A DNA stretch of 64,000 nucleotides from Astragalus membranaceus (taxonomy: Eukaryota; Streptophyta; Magnoliopsida; Fabales; Fabaceae). Each line of letters opens with the position of its first letter. Position 1 is the stretch's first letter. Below the pieces are notes generated by a model. The model ran no database searches and had not been told where the DNA came from. It worked only from the letters and a program-made list of their open reading frames with translations. Where the stretch lies: positions 29,409,825 to 29,473,824 of the forward strand of contig CM076851.1 in the NCBI GenBank assembly GCA_039519185.1, in the 5' to 3' direction. Both the position numbers and the translations under genes were made by a program. This document shows, in pieces, positions 20,718-32,097 of the stretch.

Positions 20718-22818
20718 TGTTAGAATATAAAATAATATCTCATAATATCTATATATTATGTTAGAATATCTGATATGATTTGTCATATCAATTAGTATTT
20801 ATTAGTATCAATTAGGTTTATTGAGTCTTAAATGTAATTGATTCCCATTTTATTATAAATAGATATGAGTGTGCTCTATTATAGACACACAGAGACAATC
20901 ACAAATTCAACATGGTATCAGAGCAGGTTCTCATCTTCTGACCTCGTCTCTGTGCCTCACCACCGCTGCCGGCGGCGGCATTAGCCGTTGGCAGCACCTC
21001 CTTTCTCACTTTTCAATTTATTTCCTTTTCACTACTACAATCACTTTTATAGTTTTCCTATTTTCTGCTTCCCTCCGCCGTGTTCATTATACCGGCGTGT
21101 TTTCCGGCAAACCGTGTTTCAACTCCGGTTTGCTCTCTTCCGCTGCCGTGTCTCTTTCCGGCACTCCGTGAGGTTGTTTCCGTCGCTGTCCCGCCGTATC
21201 TCACACTTCCGGCAACTTTTCCGGCCAACCAACCCCACCATAAGGTTCGACTCCTCAAAACCGGCCAACCATTGAAACCGCGTCCCAAGAACCACCGCCA
21301 TGCGCTCTCACGCGCAACTTCTCCGTCCAGTAGAAAACCCCAGCAGCCACCGTCGCCGCCGCGCGTGGCGGCAGGTCCGCCGTCTTCTCCGGTCGAGCTT
21401 CCATTGCCTGGGTCGGATTTTCCTGCTGGTTCCAGATCTGGGGTTACTTTTTGGTTTTGGTGCAAGAACAGTTACGTTACAGTTCAAACTGTCACTTGCT
21501 CTCTTCTAGTTGATGCATTTTCTCTCTCCTCTCCAAACATCAGATCTGCTCATCTGGCTTAGTTTTGGTTTGTTATGCCTTCCTTTCTCATTAATGACTT
21601 ATACTGTAGTATTTATTAGTATCAATTAGGTTTATTGAGTCTTAAATGTAATTGATTCCCATTTTATTATAAATAGATATGAGTGTGCTCTATTATAGAC
21701 ACACAGAGACAATCACAAATTCAACATGGTATCAGAGCAGGTTCTCATCTTCTGACCTCGTCTCTGTGCCTCACCACCGCTGCCGGCGGCGGCATTAGCC
21801 GTTGGCAGCACCTCCTTTCTCACTTTTCAATTTATTTCCTTTTCACTACTACAATCACTTTTATAGTTTTCCTATTTTCTGCTTCCCTCCGCCGTGTTCA
21901 TTATACCGGCGTGTTTTCCGGCAAACCGTGTTTCAACTCCGGTTTGCTCTCTTCCGCTGCCGTGTCTCTTTCCGGCACTCCGTGAGGTTGTTTCCGTCGC
22001 TGTCCCGCCGTATCTCACACTTCCGGCAACTTTTCCGGCCAACCAACCCCACCATAAGGTTCGACTCCTCAAAACCGGCCAACCATTGAAACCGCGTCCC
22101 AAGAACCACCGCCATGCGCTCTCACGCGCAACTTCTCCGTCCAGTAGAAAACCCCAGCAGCCACCGTCGCCGCCGCGCGTGGCGGCAGGTCCGCCGTCTT
22201 CTCCGGTCGAGCTTCCATTGCCTGGGTCGGATTTTCCTGCTGGTTCCAGATCTGGGGTTACTTTTTGGTTTTGGTGCAAGAACAGTTACGTTACAGTTCA
22301 AACTGTCACTTGCTCTCTTCTAGTTGATGCATTTTCTCTCTCCTCTCCAAACATCAGATCTGCTCATCTGGCTTAGTTTTGGTTTGTTATGCCTTCCTTT
22401 CTCATTAATGACTTATACTGTGGTGTTTTCTCTTCCCATCGACGGTCATTCCGGTGGTATCTCTTTCCCACATATTAATCATTAATGATGACTTCTTTTC
22501 CCATCGACGGTCATTCCGATGGTGTCTTATGTTGGCTATGACTCACAAATATCAACGCCAGATTTAGTTTCAAGTTTTATGTAACAAGCTTAAAAGCTTA
22601 GTAAGCTTTAGCTTGAGGGGGAGTGTTAGAATATAAAATAATATCTCATAATATCTATATATTATGTTAGAATATCTGATATGATTTGTCATATCAATTA
22701 GTATTTATTAGTATCAATTAGGTTTATTGAGTCTTAAATGTAATTGATTCCCATTTTATTATAAATAGATATGAGTGTGCTCTATTATAGACACACAGAG
22801 ACAATCACAAATTCAACA
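20718..22818 (+). mobile_element. Non-autonomous LTR element (TRIM/copia-derived)
   Basis: Two identical 195-base LTRs (20718-20912 and 22624-22818) begin TGTTAGAATATAA and end TTCAACA. The element is flanked by TTTTC on both sides (20713-20717 and 22819-22823). A methionine-tRNA primer site TGGTATCAGAGCAGG follows the 5' LTR at 20913, and a purine tract GAGGGGGAG (22615-22623) precedes the 3' LTR. The interior has GC-rich, CCGGCGG-type leader sequence and a short-range repeat (CCCATCGACGGTCATTCCG near 22437 and 22500), but no gag or pol motifs. It must move using enzymes from elsewhere. A TATAAATA box lies at 20854-20861. Confidence 0.9.
20794..22421 (+). repeat. Exact 814-bp tandem duplication within LTR element
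   Basis: The block 20794-21607 is repeated as 21608-22421 with an 814-base offset. Several frames translate identically in both copies, and I saw no difference by eye. The unit begins inside the 5' LTR and runs through the primer-binding site into the interior, so the element now contains a truncated third LTR (21608-21726) and a second primer-binding site (21727-21741). Confidence 0.9.
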
Positions 22819-22823
22819 TTTTC

Positions 22824-23011
22824 CGTCAGCCTACATTATATACCGGGGCATGTATTGCGAACCGCATCATAATCATAATCAGTTTGACCAAGATCAAATG
22901 CCGTTGTGATCACTGAGCCCATCTGCAGTGTCAGGTTATCGTAACCACAACTTCTGCAGCTTTCTTGCCCATTATCCTCTTTCAGCCCAATGTAGCATTG
23001 GTACCAACAGT
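22824..23011 (-). other. Probable 3' UTR of SEN54
   Basis: Sequence between the SEN54 stop and the neighbouring LTR element. A minus-strand frame of about 58 codons stays open here just after the SEN54 stop, in a different frame. I do not recognise it, and it may be chance. Confidence 0.4.
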
Positions 23012-24760
23012 TCAGGGTAGAATAGGAAGTTCAACCTTGTCAAAGGAAAAGAAACTGACCCTTCCTTCTGTGACCAGACAGATTTTCAAAGGAATGCCTC
23101 CACATTGTCTCTCAAGAGCTTCAATCTCTGCTCTAGATGGTGGATGACCCCTAACAGATTATACATGCAATAACTGATTAAATAGATTTTCCAAAACCAC
23201 ATAGAGGAGGAGAAAATAATGGAAAATTAGAGGTAAGGGAAACTTCTGCACAGCTCTTTATTTATAAGGACCAACAATCAGTCTGGGACTTCCAGTTCAA
23301 TTTTTTAAATGAATAACCACAATGTGTCCTAAAGTTGTTGCTCTAACATGCCTATCAAAGCAAGTAAATTACAACAGAAAATTGAAATTTTAACACAAAG
23401 ATTATGATCAAATTGAATTTTCCAATTGTAGTAAGATATTTCTAAGCATAACCTTAAAATCCTTAACACTATCGGCGAACATACAACTACAAAGCCTTTT
23501 TCAATTTTTAGTATTTCCTGCGTAAAGTAACAAAGCTGCACTCCCCTCCCAAATGGCACGGCTGCAAATGCACAAGTGACAGTTCCAGGCTTCCAGCACA
23601 TATGGGATTCAATTTGTGAGGGAGTGCAAGAATGTAAGTCATAAAATGCTTGAATTATGGAATCATGCTATATAATTGTTTGTTTAACAATATAAAGGTC
23701 ATTTAAAAATTAAATTTTTTTAAGATAAAATACACATACTGATACTAACAAAGAGGCAAAGATATAGTAATTACCTAGAAAAGTACAGCAGAAAATTTGA
23801 ATCACCAGGAGAAGACTTCCTAAACCTGCTATTGGGAAGATAAACATCAAAATCTGGCTTCAAATCATTAATCTTCAACCCACCAAATAACTTATTGATG
23901 GAAATATCAAATTTGGAACCCATGTCTACTTTGCTTTCCTCTGAGCCTTCAAGAACAACATTTTTTTGAGAACTTTTAATACTCTTCAAACTCCAAGCAA
24001 CATCATGCCGCCCAATTATGTAGCCAAGAGACTTAAGATGCCTGTAGGCCTCAAACAGCTCCCAACAACATGCACTCTTCCCGCCAGCAATCTTTTCGTA
24101 TATTTCAATCAGAGATATACTTCTGTCATCATTATCAACAAGATGTAAGGCTCCTACTTCCATAAGGTACCTGTCAAACATTCAATCATGGCAAAAAAAA
24201 ATATCACTACAAATTCCTTTTTCAGCTAATTTCTCTTCTAACTCATCATGATACCTTGATATATACTTTTTCTCACAAAATGGATATCACCTAACTAATT
24301 AATATATTATTTACAGAAAGCTATGGATTTGAGAATTATGAAACTTTTCCCTCCTTTTAAATGTCATGACAGTAGGTATATAAAAAAGATCATATCATAT
24401 CACCTACAAAGTCTCTTCAATTGAAGTATAGATCTTGCCACTACGTACTATCCCAGTTGTTACCCACAATTTTCCATTTTTCTCAATGACTTCTGCCATC
24501 CCCATCTCTTCATTCCACCTACCTTTGGATTTCACGTTCCTGGTAAATGAAATGCAAAGACTTCAGTTTGAAAACAATATGAAAGCACGTAAAGCATCGA
24601 TGTTTTCATTAGTGTAAGAAATAGTTGACCTGAACTGCAATTTGGGTAAGGAATCAGATGTAAAGTGAAGATCCTCTTCATCACTTGCATTTTGCAAATA
24701 AACTTCATCATCAACATCACTATCTTCATTCGAAGAACATCCCCACCCGTTTCCTTCCAT
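23012..24760 (-). CDS. SEN54: tRNA-splicing endonuclease subunit Sen54
   Basis: Non-catalytic subunit of the nuclear heterotetrameric endonuclease that removes introns from pre-tRNAs. I predict four exons: 24630-24760, 24408-24539, 23775-24170 and 23012-23150. All have GT-AG borders and join in frame to 265 codons plus TGA. The first exon is acidic (NEDSDVDDE). Exons 2-3 hold the Sen54 N-terminal domain, with GKLWVTTGIVRSGK and CCWELFEAYRHLKSLGY. The last exon gives the family's C-terminal segment (EIEALERQCGGIPLK, then VSFFSFDKVELP). An in-frame ATG at 24793 is an alternative start. There are no internal stops, so this is the one gene in the window that looks functional. Transposon insertions lie close on both sides. 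Confidence 0.9.
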
Positions 24761-25113
24761 AAATAAGAATCTGTAATCTAAAATATCAATCAATTGACAA
24801 ATGTAGCGTACGGAACATCACTATTCCTCTTTGTTCCTACCTAACCCTAATCCCATACCAACACCAATCCATTTTCCTTAAATTCAACTTCAAATTTTAA
24901 TTAAACAAAATTAGTTTATTTCACCTCCCGATGGCGCGGTGTCGATTTTGATGAGTTAGGGTTTCGGCGAGTTGGACTCGGGGACTGAGAAAGCTGGTGC
25001 TGAGTCCCGCCACTGGGTTGGAGATGATTGCTTCAAATTTATTTATTTTTATTTAATTAATTATTATTTTATGTGCATTATTGGACCAACCCGATAAACC
25101 CACCCGAGTAATC
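24761..25113 (-). promoter_or_regulatory. SEN54 5' UTR, probable UTR intron and promoter
   Basis: Read on the minus strand, a GC-richer stretch (about 24930-25030) contains AAACCCTAA, a telo-box motif common near the start of plant translation- and RNA-processing genes. A donor-like GGGAG/GTGAAA near 24927 and an acceptor-like TTAGATTACAG near 24770 suggest an intron in the 5' UTR. All of this is inferred from motifs. Confidence 0.4.
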
Positions 25114-25679
25114 TAAGGCACTGTTTGGGGTGGTTTTTGGTTTTGAAAATCTCAAAAACCAAAACCAGTTTCAGTTCTGAGTTGTGAAATTCAGTTCTGA
25201 GTTTTTAGTTTCAGTTTTGAAATGAGTTTCTGTTTTAAACCAGTCTCTCTTTACCTTGCCTCACTATTAATTCACCCAATATAAAATATATTGACACAAC
25301 AAAGTAATCAAAAATATTAAGACTCGGAATATGGCACACACAAACAAGACAATTTCATTGATATTGATTCTTGAATAAACCAGATTATCTATATAGCATA
25401 TAGCATCACAACACACTTAATTCCAACCACAATCTGTAAAGAAACACTAGATGAAAAGCTCTAGTAGCAGTGTAGCACCAACAAGTAACACCAAATAAAA
25501 AACAAGTAACACCAACAAACCTGTTGAGTAGTACTTGGAATACATGTGGAAAGAAACAAACTAACAGCTTCAAAGCCCTTGCCTCACACACATACAGGGA
25601 GCATTCTCCACACCAATATATCAAACAAATAACAACCCTCTTGACATAAGTTGGCTTATAATATAATTACAGAATACAA

Positions 25680-25880
25680 ACTAAATCGTTTCACAAAAGG
25701 ATGGTGCTTCAAGAGAAGAGGTTTTGGGTGAGGCATTTGATCGAACACCTTGCAGGCATAAGTGATGCTGCCGAGCTTGGCATAGAAACTGATAAGAAAG
25801 GTTTCTGGGTTATGAAAGGACTTGATTATGTGGCAATGGAGCTTCTTTGCGTTGATTCGGTTGCGGGTTTTACAACAAAG
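25680..25880 (-). pseudogene. Captured pentatricopeptide repeat (PPR) gene fragment
   Basis: The minus-strand frame reads KKLHCHIIKS, then FYAKLGSITYACKVFDQMP. This is the end of one PPR motif and most of the next, as in plant PLS-type PPR proteins that bind organellar RNA. Only about one and a half motifs are present, with no targeting peptide, and the frame differs on both sides. It lies wholly inside the Harbinger-like element and is probably a piece of a host gene carried by the transposon. Confidence 0.7.
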
Positions 25881-26085
25881 AACGCACCGACCTAGACACA
25901 CAATTGTGACCGTCGACGTCGCCGAAAACCACAAATGCAAAACGCACAGAAACAGTGACAAGGGAACACGCACAGAACCAAAGTTGCAACAAAATCACGA
26001 GGGAAACAAACGCAGAGAGAGAGAGAGAGGGAGAGAGAAGGGAGGGAACAAAGAACAGAAGATAAGGAAGAAGAGATGACATACC

Positions 26086-26160
26086 AGCAGCTTGAAAGCA
26101 GAGAGAGTGTGCAGCAGCTTGAGAGCGGAGAGAGTGTGCAGGAGCTTGAGAGAAGAGAGC
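26086..26160 (+). repeat. 27-bp imperfect tandem repeat
   Basis: Nearly three units of CAGCAGCTTGARAGCRGAGA plus GAGTGTG, near the right end of the Harbinger-like element. Confidence 0.7.
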
Positions 26161-26663
26161 GAAGATACCCACGCGAGAAAGAGAGTCTATTTTCGAAATC
26201 AGAAACGGTTTCAAACCAATTTAGCCCATTTTATCCAAACAAGTTTTGTTTTGAAATTTAATTTTTAAAACCAAAAATGGCATCCACCCCGAACATGCCC
26301 TAAGTTACACACACCAAACTGAATCTGCCTTGTCTGAAACTTTTCACACAATTAGGCCTGTTGGGACACTTCTCGGTTTTTGGTTGGGTGAAGATTTTCC
26401 TACCCCCCCCCCCCCCTCATTAGACTCTAGACCCCCCACATTTCATTTAACCCAATTTTACTCCTCTCGTTTTCACCAAAAATTACTCCAGAGCACCAAA
26501 AATTTTACCATTCCCGGAATTATCCCTCAGGAGGTATTTCTGAAACGTAAATTTTTTTGAATTTCCAGATTTATCTCTCAGACATAAATCCGGATGTATA
26601 AATGTGGCTTCCGGGTTTATGTCCAATCACATATTTCCGGAAAGGATCATTCTACCATACATA

Positions 26664-26796
26664 TTGAGAGTTTGGTGGGTATGATACCTTCTAGGCAAAA
26701 AGAGTTCAATATTTAATTTTTTTTAAATATTTAAATAGAAAAAATGAGGTGTCTTTGAGTGATTAGATGTTGGGTATCATACCCCTCAACACTCAA
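26664..26796. mobile_element. Small foldback (MITE-like)
   Basis: Arms at 26664-26688 and 26773-26796 are inverted copies with a few mismatches and share GGTATGATACC. The AT-rich loop is about 84 bases. I did not find a convincing target duplication. Confidence 0.4.
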
Positions 26797-26968
26797 AGGG
26801 TATGAGAGTCTTCACCTTCTGGAAATTACTTTTGTTTGTATCCGGATTTATGTATGATAGATAAATTCGGAAGGTTAAATTTTTTTACTTCCGGACTTAT
26901 ATGTATCATAGATAAGTCCGGAATGCATTTATTTTTTTATAAATATTTTATATTTTATATTTATATTT

Positions 26969-27076
26969 CTAGATGTTGCCGACACTTTCTACGGTCTAGA
27001 TGATGGCGACACTTTAGACGGCCTAGATGTTGGCGACACTTTAGATGGCCTAGGTTTTATTGACACTTTTGATCAA
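26969..27076. repeat. 27-bp tandem repeat
   Basis: Units start at 26969, 26996, 27023 and a degenerate 27050, each like CTAGATGTTGGCGACACTTT plus a short tail. Confidence 0.8.
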
Positions 27077-27110
27077 CGACTATCATCCCACCGACACTTT
27101 TTGCAATTCG

Positions 27111-27677
27111 CTATAAATATACCCATTTAATCCAACTATATTTCACCCAAACACAAACACTCCAACTATAAATTCCTTTGTTCACGAAATGAACACTTTT
27201 TATGTTTGGTTGTGTTGTTGTTTCAATGTAATCCGCTTTTGCATCAATCAAAATAAATATTGGTCGTAACGAGTATAATATCTGAGAAAAAATAACGAGA
27301 GCTAAATCTGAAAAATATAACGATAAAATGTCCACAAATATAACAAGTACAATATCTGAAAGACATAACGAAAAATACATCACGAGTCCCTTCCCTCCAA
27401 CACCCTCAAACCGCCCCCAAAGAAACCTATACGCCTGATTGTTAACCGGGATGTCGCTAGTAGCCATGGCACCCCGTATACGTATAGCACTATATGAAGC
27501 TCTCTCCTCAACAGTCTGTGGACCTCTCACGGGTGCTGGAACGTCCTCATCTGGCTCCTGATTTGCAGCATCCCCCAAAGGCAGGGTGAGGCGGAGAATC
27601 GACACCTGCAAGTACCATAGGAGGTATCTCTCATGGCACTCACCCGGTCGGGTGGCCACAGTAGCCCTGGTGGCCAC
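27111..27677 (-). pseudogene. Possible plant-mobile-domain protein tail, uncertain
   Basis: A 188-codon frame opens with CHERYLLWYLQVSILRL and an acidic proline-containing stretch. This resembles C-terminal tails of plant mobile domain proteins associated with Mutator-type elements, which end in a W-Y..S motif. The second half is hydrophobic and AT-driven and does not look like a real protein. The LINE begins at its upstream edge. The identification is tentative and could be wrong. Confidence 0.25.
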
Positions 27678-27678
27678 A

Positions 27679-28999
27679 TTAGCAGCCTAGGTCTCCAAGG
27701 TCTCTATAAGATCCTGTATAAGGTCTTGGCATCTAGGTTGAAGAAGGTGATAACAAAGGTCATTTCTCCTTATCAGTCAACTTTTGTCTCTAGAAGACAG
27801 ATTTTAGACGGTGTGTTAGTTGTAAATGAAGTGGTTGATCTTGCTAAACGAAGGAAGGATGAATGTTTGTTGTTCAAAGTTGATTTTGAGAAGGCATACG
27901 ACTCAGTATTTTGGAGTTTCTTGATGTATATGTTGAAGAGAATGGGTTTTGATGAGAAGTGGATAGGATGGATGCAAGCTTGTGTGTTCTCCAGCTCTAT
28001 GTCAGTTTTGGTCAACGTGAGTCCCACGGATGAGTTTATAGTTCACAAAGGATTAAGACAAGGAGATCCCCTATCTCCTTTTCTTTTTCTTATTGTGGCT
28101 CAAGGTCTATCTGGTTTGGTTCAAAAGGCGGTTCAAGTAGGTATGTTTGATGGATACCGGGTGTTAGAGGGAAAGGATAAGTCTTTACTTCAATTTGCAG
28201 ATGACACTATCTTGATGGGTAAGGGATTGGAAGAACTTATGGAGTATCAAATCCATTTTCAGGAGTTTTGAGCTTGTTTCAGGATTGCGGGTTAATTTCC
28301 ACAAAAGTAAGTTGATTGGTCTGAATCTTAATGATGGTTTTTTGGAGGCAGCATCAGTCTTCCTATCTTGTTGTACATTGGAAGTTCCATTTAAATTTTG
28401 GGGAGTGCCGATTGGGGCTAATCCTCGGAGAAGGAGTAATTGGAAGCCAGTGGTGGAGTCTATGCGGGCCAGATTGTTTTCTTGGAGGGGTCGCCATCTA
28501 TCCTTAGGAGGAAGGGCAACTTTGATTATACTCTGTTCTTGATAGTTTATCTTTGTATTTTTTTTCTTTCTATAAAGCTCCTAAAGTAGTCATTAAAGAG
28601 CTCATAAAAATTCAGAGGGATTTTTTATGGGGTTCAAATAATGATGAAAGGAAAATTTGTTGGGTGGCTTGGGAAGATGTTTGTAAGCCAAAAAAAGAGA
28701 GTGGTTTAGGAGTGAAGAACTTAGAAGCATTTAACATTTCTTTACTAGCTAAGTGGAAATGGCGATGTATTAATGATGATGATGCTTTGTGGAAGGATTT
28801 GCTCTCTTTTAGATATGGTGAGTTACTATTGAGGCACATGTGTAGCATTGGTCGCGCCTGGGGACCAAAAGACTCAATATGGTGGAGGGACTTGATGTTG
28901 TTAGGTTGGGATATTATACCAAATCAGAATTTTTTTCATAATGCAATGAATTGTACCATAAGGGACGGTTCTTCTATTCTTTTTTGGCATCTTCAATGG
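27679..28999 (+). pseudogene. L1-type LINE reverse transcriptase, fragment 1
   Basis: Starts inside the RT (about 27679), so the LINE is 5'-truncated and lacks its endonuclease. RT motifs include FKVDFEKAYDSV, KGLRQGDPLSPFLF and the active site FADD. A frameshift near 28262 moves the reading to 28267-28542 (VNFHKSKLIG, FWGVPIGANPRR), then again to 28553-28999 (IQRDFLWGSN, W-W-D motifs upstream of the zinc-finger region). The fragment ends at TTAGG (29000-29004), where an LTR is inserted. It continues at 30478 and 41154. Confidence 0.9.
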
Positions 29000-29004
29000 T
29001 TAGG

Positions 29005-30472
29005 TGTTGGTGCGAAAAGTAGATGTACAAGTATACACAATCACAACAAGTAATATTATGATAAGTAAAGATCGTTCCCACGGAGATTGTTGAGTTTACT
29101 TCTATATTTAAATTAGTAATTTAGCTAGTGAGAAAAACAAGTAACAAATACAAGTTGTCAACAAGTATTGTCATTGTGATTAATATAAATGTAAATAAAC
29201 AAGTAAAGATGTGAAAACAGTAATGAATTGAAAGTATTTAAGAGTGAGTTGGATAGCTCAGTAGTTATGTAAATTCCCAAGAGTAGTGTTCTATAATATT
29301 AGACGCTGTAGCGTTAAGCGCTGTAGCGCTACAATGTCAACAAACGCTGTAGCGGCATGGTGGCGTGCCTTTCAGTCACTATCGTCAGGGCTATGTTATA
29401 AGACTCTTATGTCTAGGCTCTAAATAAGTTTTACCCCTGTATATTAAGATCTTACAGCATGTACCTTATGAACTATTACTCCCCTATGTTTAGAGTTAAG
29501 TAGTACTTCCTTTAAATGTCTTTAAAGGTTTTTCATTCATATCATTCCTTGAGTTCTCTTTGTGAACCATGTCTGTACCCACAAAGCCCCCTTGTTTTAG
29601 TTGGCCATTCCCAAAACAAAGTTGAAAGAATTATGGCACAAGGAATAAAATGCAAACATCATAATATTACATAAAAGCTACTCAAAGTTCATTACACACT
29701 AAGAACAATCCAACTACAACGTGATTAGCTCATAACAAGTTTCATCAACATAATACAAACTAAAAAGCTCATATTACCGTAGGAAGTCAAGAGGAGAATG
29801 GTTGCAAAAGATACACTTCAATGATCCCAAGTCACATACGAAGGATGAAGCTATGGCGTGAGCAAACCTTGAATGAAATCTAGAAACTATACTAAAAATA
29901 AAAGCTTAAAAGTGGAATAACAATGGAGGAAAGCTATAATGTCAAGATAGTTTCCTCCATGTTAAAACTCTCTCTCTACGTATGAATTCTTATTTTCTTC
30001 TTGAACAAGATGGATTAGATATATCCCTAATAGATAATATCCTCATTAGATATTTTTAATAAAGCTACTTTACAAAAACGTGTGATGATTAAAATCACCA
30101 ACTATCACATGGGACACATGTAGGAGGCGCCAAGTGTCTTTGAAGCATCCACTTGGGGGCTGAAATGTCATGCTGAGGATAAGAGATAAGGGTGATGACT
30201 CATCATTTCAGCAAGTGGCTTTATAAATATCCAAATGTCCCACCGTCATATAGGCGTTGTAGCGTCTACCGCTGGCTTACCGCTGCAGCACTCAACAGAG
30301 ACATTAAAATACTCAAAAAGCACCAAATGTGCCAAATGATAACAAACAAGCTCCTAACCCTTCTTTCCTCTAAATAACTAATATTTACCTAATAAAACAC
30401 GAATATTACTTGAGAACTTGTGTTGATTTAAGTGATAAGAGCATAAATAACTCATATAAATATGAGTTATCA
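29005..30472 (-). mobile_element. Solo LTR (Athila-like gypsy) inside LINE
   Basis: The 1468-base insertion has TG...CA ends and is flanked by TTAGG (29000-29004 and 30473-30477). No primer site, purine tract or coding sequence lies inside. On the minus strand it begins TGATAACTCAT and ends TTTCGCACCAACA, with a terminal segment similar in layout to the Athila-like LTRs at 30687 and 38080. That suggests a solo LTR in minus orientation. It contains CGCTGTAGCG-type palindromes near 29305-29355 and a perfect palindrome around ATAACTCATATAAATATGAG at its end (30447-30470). Confidence 0.75.
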
Positions 30473-30477
30473 TTAGG

Positions 30478-30681
30478 CTCTTCTCCATTGAAGGTTGTAT
30501 TTCCGGATTTGTATGTAATTTCTAGTCATCAAGATATGTCTGTGGCGGGCGCAGGTTTATAGGAGAGGGATCGGTGGCGGTGGAACTTGAATTGGTTAAG
30601 AGAATTTCAACAACAGGAACAAGAGGAGTGGCAATACTTGGAGTCTATCCTTTTTGATGTACCACTGGTCCTGGGGACACA
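30478..30681 (+). pseudogene. LINE fragment 2
   Basis: The reading resumes with SPLKVVFPDLYVISS, one in-frame stop, then RWRWNLNWLREF and DVPLVLGTH. This is the segment of plant L1 proteins between RT and the terminal zinc finger. Joining it to fragment 1 across the TTAGG duplication restores a continuous LINE reading. It ends at CATGA (30682-30686), where the Athila-like element is inserted. Confidence 0.85.
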
Positions 30682-30686
30682 CATGA

Positions 30687-31957
30687 TGATAAGCTCCAAT
30701 TTAGTGCATTTTTAGAGACACTTTTCGGTCATTTTTAGAGCTATTATTATTATCTAAATAAATAAGTGACTCAAATTGCTATTTATTTTGTAGGAAAGAA
30801 GATAGATAAAGAAGTTGTTTCAATGAGTTGTTTGAAGCAAAATGGGGGTGTCATTAGTAAAAGAAGCATGTGTCCCAAGTGTGGAAAAATAAAGTCCAAG
30901 TCCAATTCCAAACAAACCTAAGCGTGAACAGTAAGAAAAGAAAAGAAAAGAGCTTTGAATTAAAAAAGGAAAACAGTAGCCGCAATTGACAATGGAATTA
31001 AAAGGAATTCAAAGAATAGAAAAAAGAGACACAGGAGCCGCACATAGAGAAGAGAAGAGAATTGAATTCAAAGGAATAGATGAGGAAGCCACCGCACGAC
31101 AATAGCGCTGGAGAAGAGAGAGTGAAGTTTTGGGTACCCGTTCTTGACATCGTGAGAGAGCTCTGGAGCAGAAAAAGGAGACTAAATTCTCAAGATCAGA
31201 AATTTCTCTATCCAGGTTATTTTTATCTCTGTAATTTATGACTCCTAATTTTATTCCAATGTTCTTGACTAGTATGGATAGCTAAATCCTCTTCTAGGGT
31301 CTTAGGTGGATCTTGCATGTTTAGAGACCTTTTTATGTTCTAATTTCATATCTGAATTCCGGTGTTTATTTCAATTAACATTATCCTATTGTTTTTATCA
31401 CATAATTAGGATTGACAACCCTTTGCATGTTCATAATCAATTAGTTGATTAGCGACTGTACTGCAATTAGTTGGTGGACCTATAGAATAATTGAGACTAA
31501 GATTAATGCATGACCAAACGTTAATTTAGTCTTCCAATCATTCAACCTTTTTGTTCTTTATGCTTTTCTTGGATTTAAATTCTTGCATGACCAAACAAGG
31601 GTTAATTTAGGAAAAAGAATATTAATCGCGAATGACCAAACGGATTAATAGTTTTAGTAAAAGGATTGGTAATTGAATAAAACAAGGAATTCGGGTAGAA
31701 TTAGACATAGAGGAATCGAAGCTTGCAAGTGAAACCGTGACCCTAGACCTCTCTCCATTGGTTAATCTTTACATTTTAATTCTTGCTATTTATTTCTTTT
31801 TATTTTTAGTTTCTATAACCACCAAATATTCGTTCGTCTAAATAATAATTAATCTTAAGTAGTTTGGTACTTATTAATTAATCCCTGTGGAGACGATATT
31901 TTTTATACTACTTCTGCGATAGAGTACACTTGCTCTAAGTGTGTCTTTGACACAACA
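30687..31957 (+). repeat. First LTR of Athila-like element
   Basis: Begins TGATAAGCTCC and ends GACACAACA. Relative to the second LTR it carries about 23 extra bases near 30713-30740, an internal repeat of CATTTTTAGAG, plus scattered substitutions. Confidence 0.9.
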
Positions 31958-31963
31958 AGGTTT

Positions 31964-31981
31964 TGGCGTCGTTGCCGGGGA
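31964..31981 (+). promoter_or_regulatory. Primer-binding site, Athila-like element
   Basis: TGGCGTCGTTGCCGGGGA differs by one base from the common Athila-type site TGGCGCCGTTGCCGGGGA, which is usually ascribed to an aspartate tRNA (not verified here). The second copy, after the second LTR, is at 40579-40596 with a different mismatch. Confidence 0.85.
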
Positions 31982-32097
31982 TTAATTTAATAATATTAAA
32001 CGAAAAAGATTTTTTATTGCTTTTGACATTTATTTTAATTCTTGTTTTAATTTAATAAAAAGAAAAAAAAATTATATTTAGTTTTATTTTATTAGTG

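Larger units (their letters stand above)
25117..26300. mobile_element. Harbinger-like DNA transposon, non-autonomous
   Basis: The left end reads GGCACTGTTTGGGGTGG and the inverted right end GGGCATGTTCGGGGTGG. Both are flanked by TAA (25114-25116 and 26301-26303), the usual three-base target of PIF/Harbinger elements. The next bases (TTTTGGTTTT-like) also match as inverted repeats. No transposase is seen. The interior holds a PPR gene fragment on the minus strand and a short GA-rich repeat. An hAT origin is less likely because no 8-base duplication is visible. Confidence 0.65.
26301..27110. other. Repeat-rich intergenic stretch
   Basis: No gene is seen. It contains a run of 14-16 Cs near 26402-26417, several TCCGGA-centred inverted repeats (for example TCCGGACTTAT at 26890-26900 with its complement at 26912-26922), a small foldback and a 27-base tandem repeat listed separately. 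Confidence 0.6.

Noticed and set aside
20869..22376. Paired frames of 60-160 codons on both strands within the small LTR element
   Set aside because: They duplicate exactly with the 814-base repeat, overlap on both strands and show no domain. GC-rich leader sequence with few stops is the simpler reading.
22845..23011. About 58-codon minus-strand frame beyond the SEN54 stop
   Set aside because: It has no recognised domain and no splice signal joining it to SEN54, whose C-terminus already ends as expected for the family. Treated as 3' UTR.
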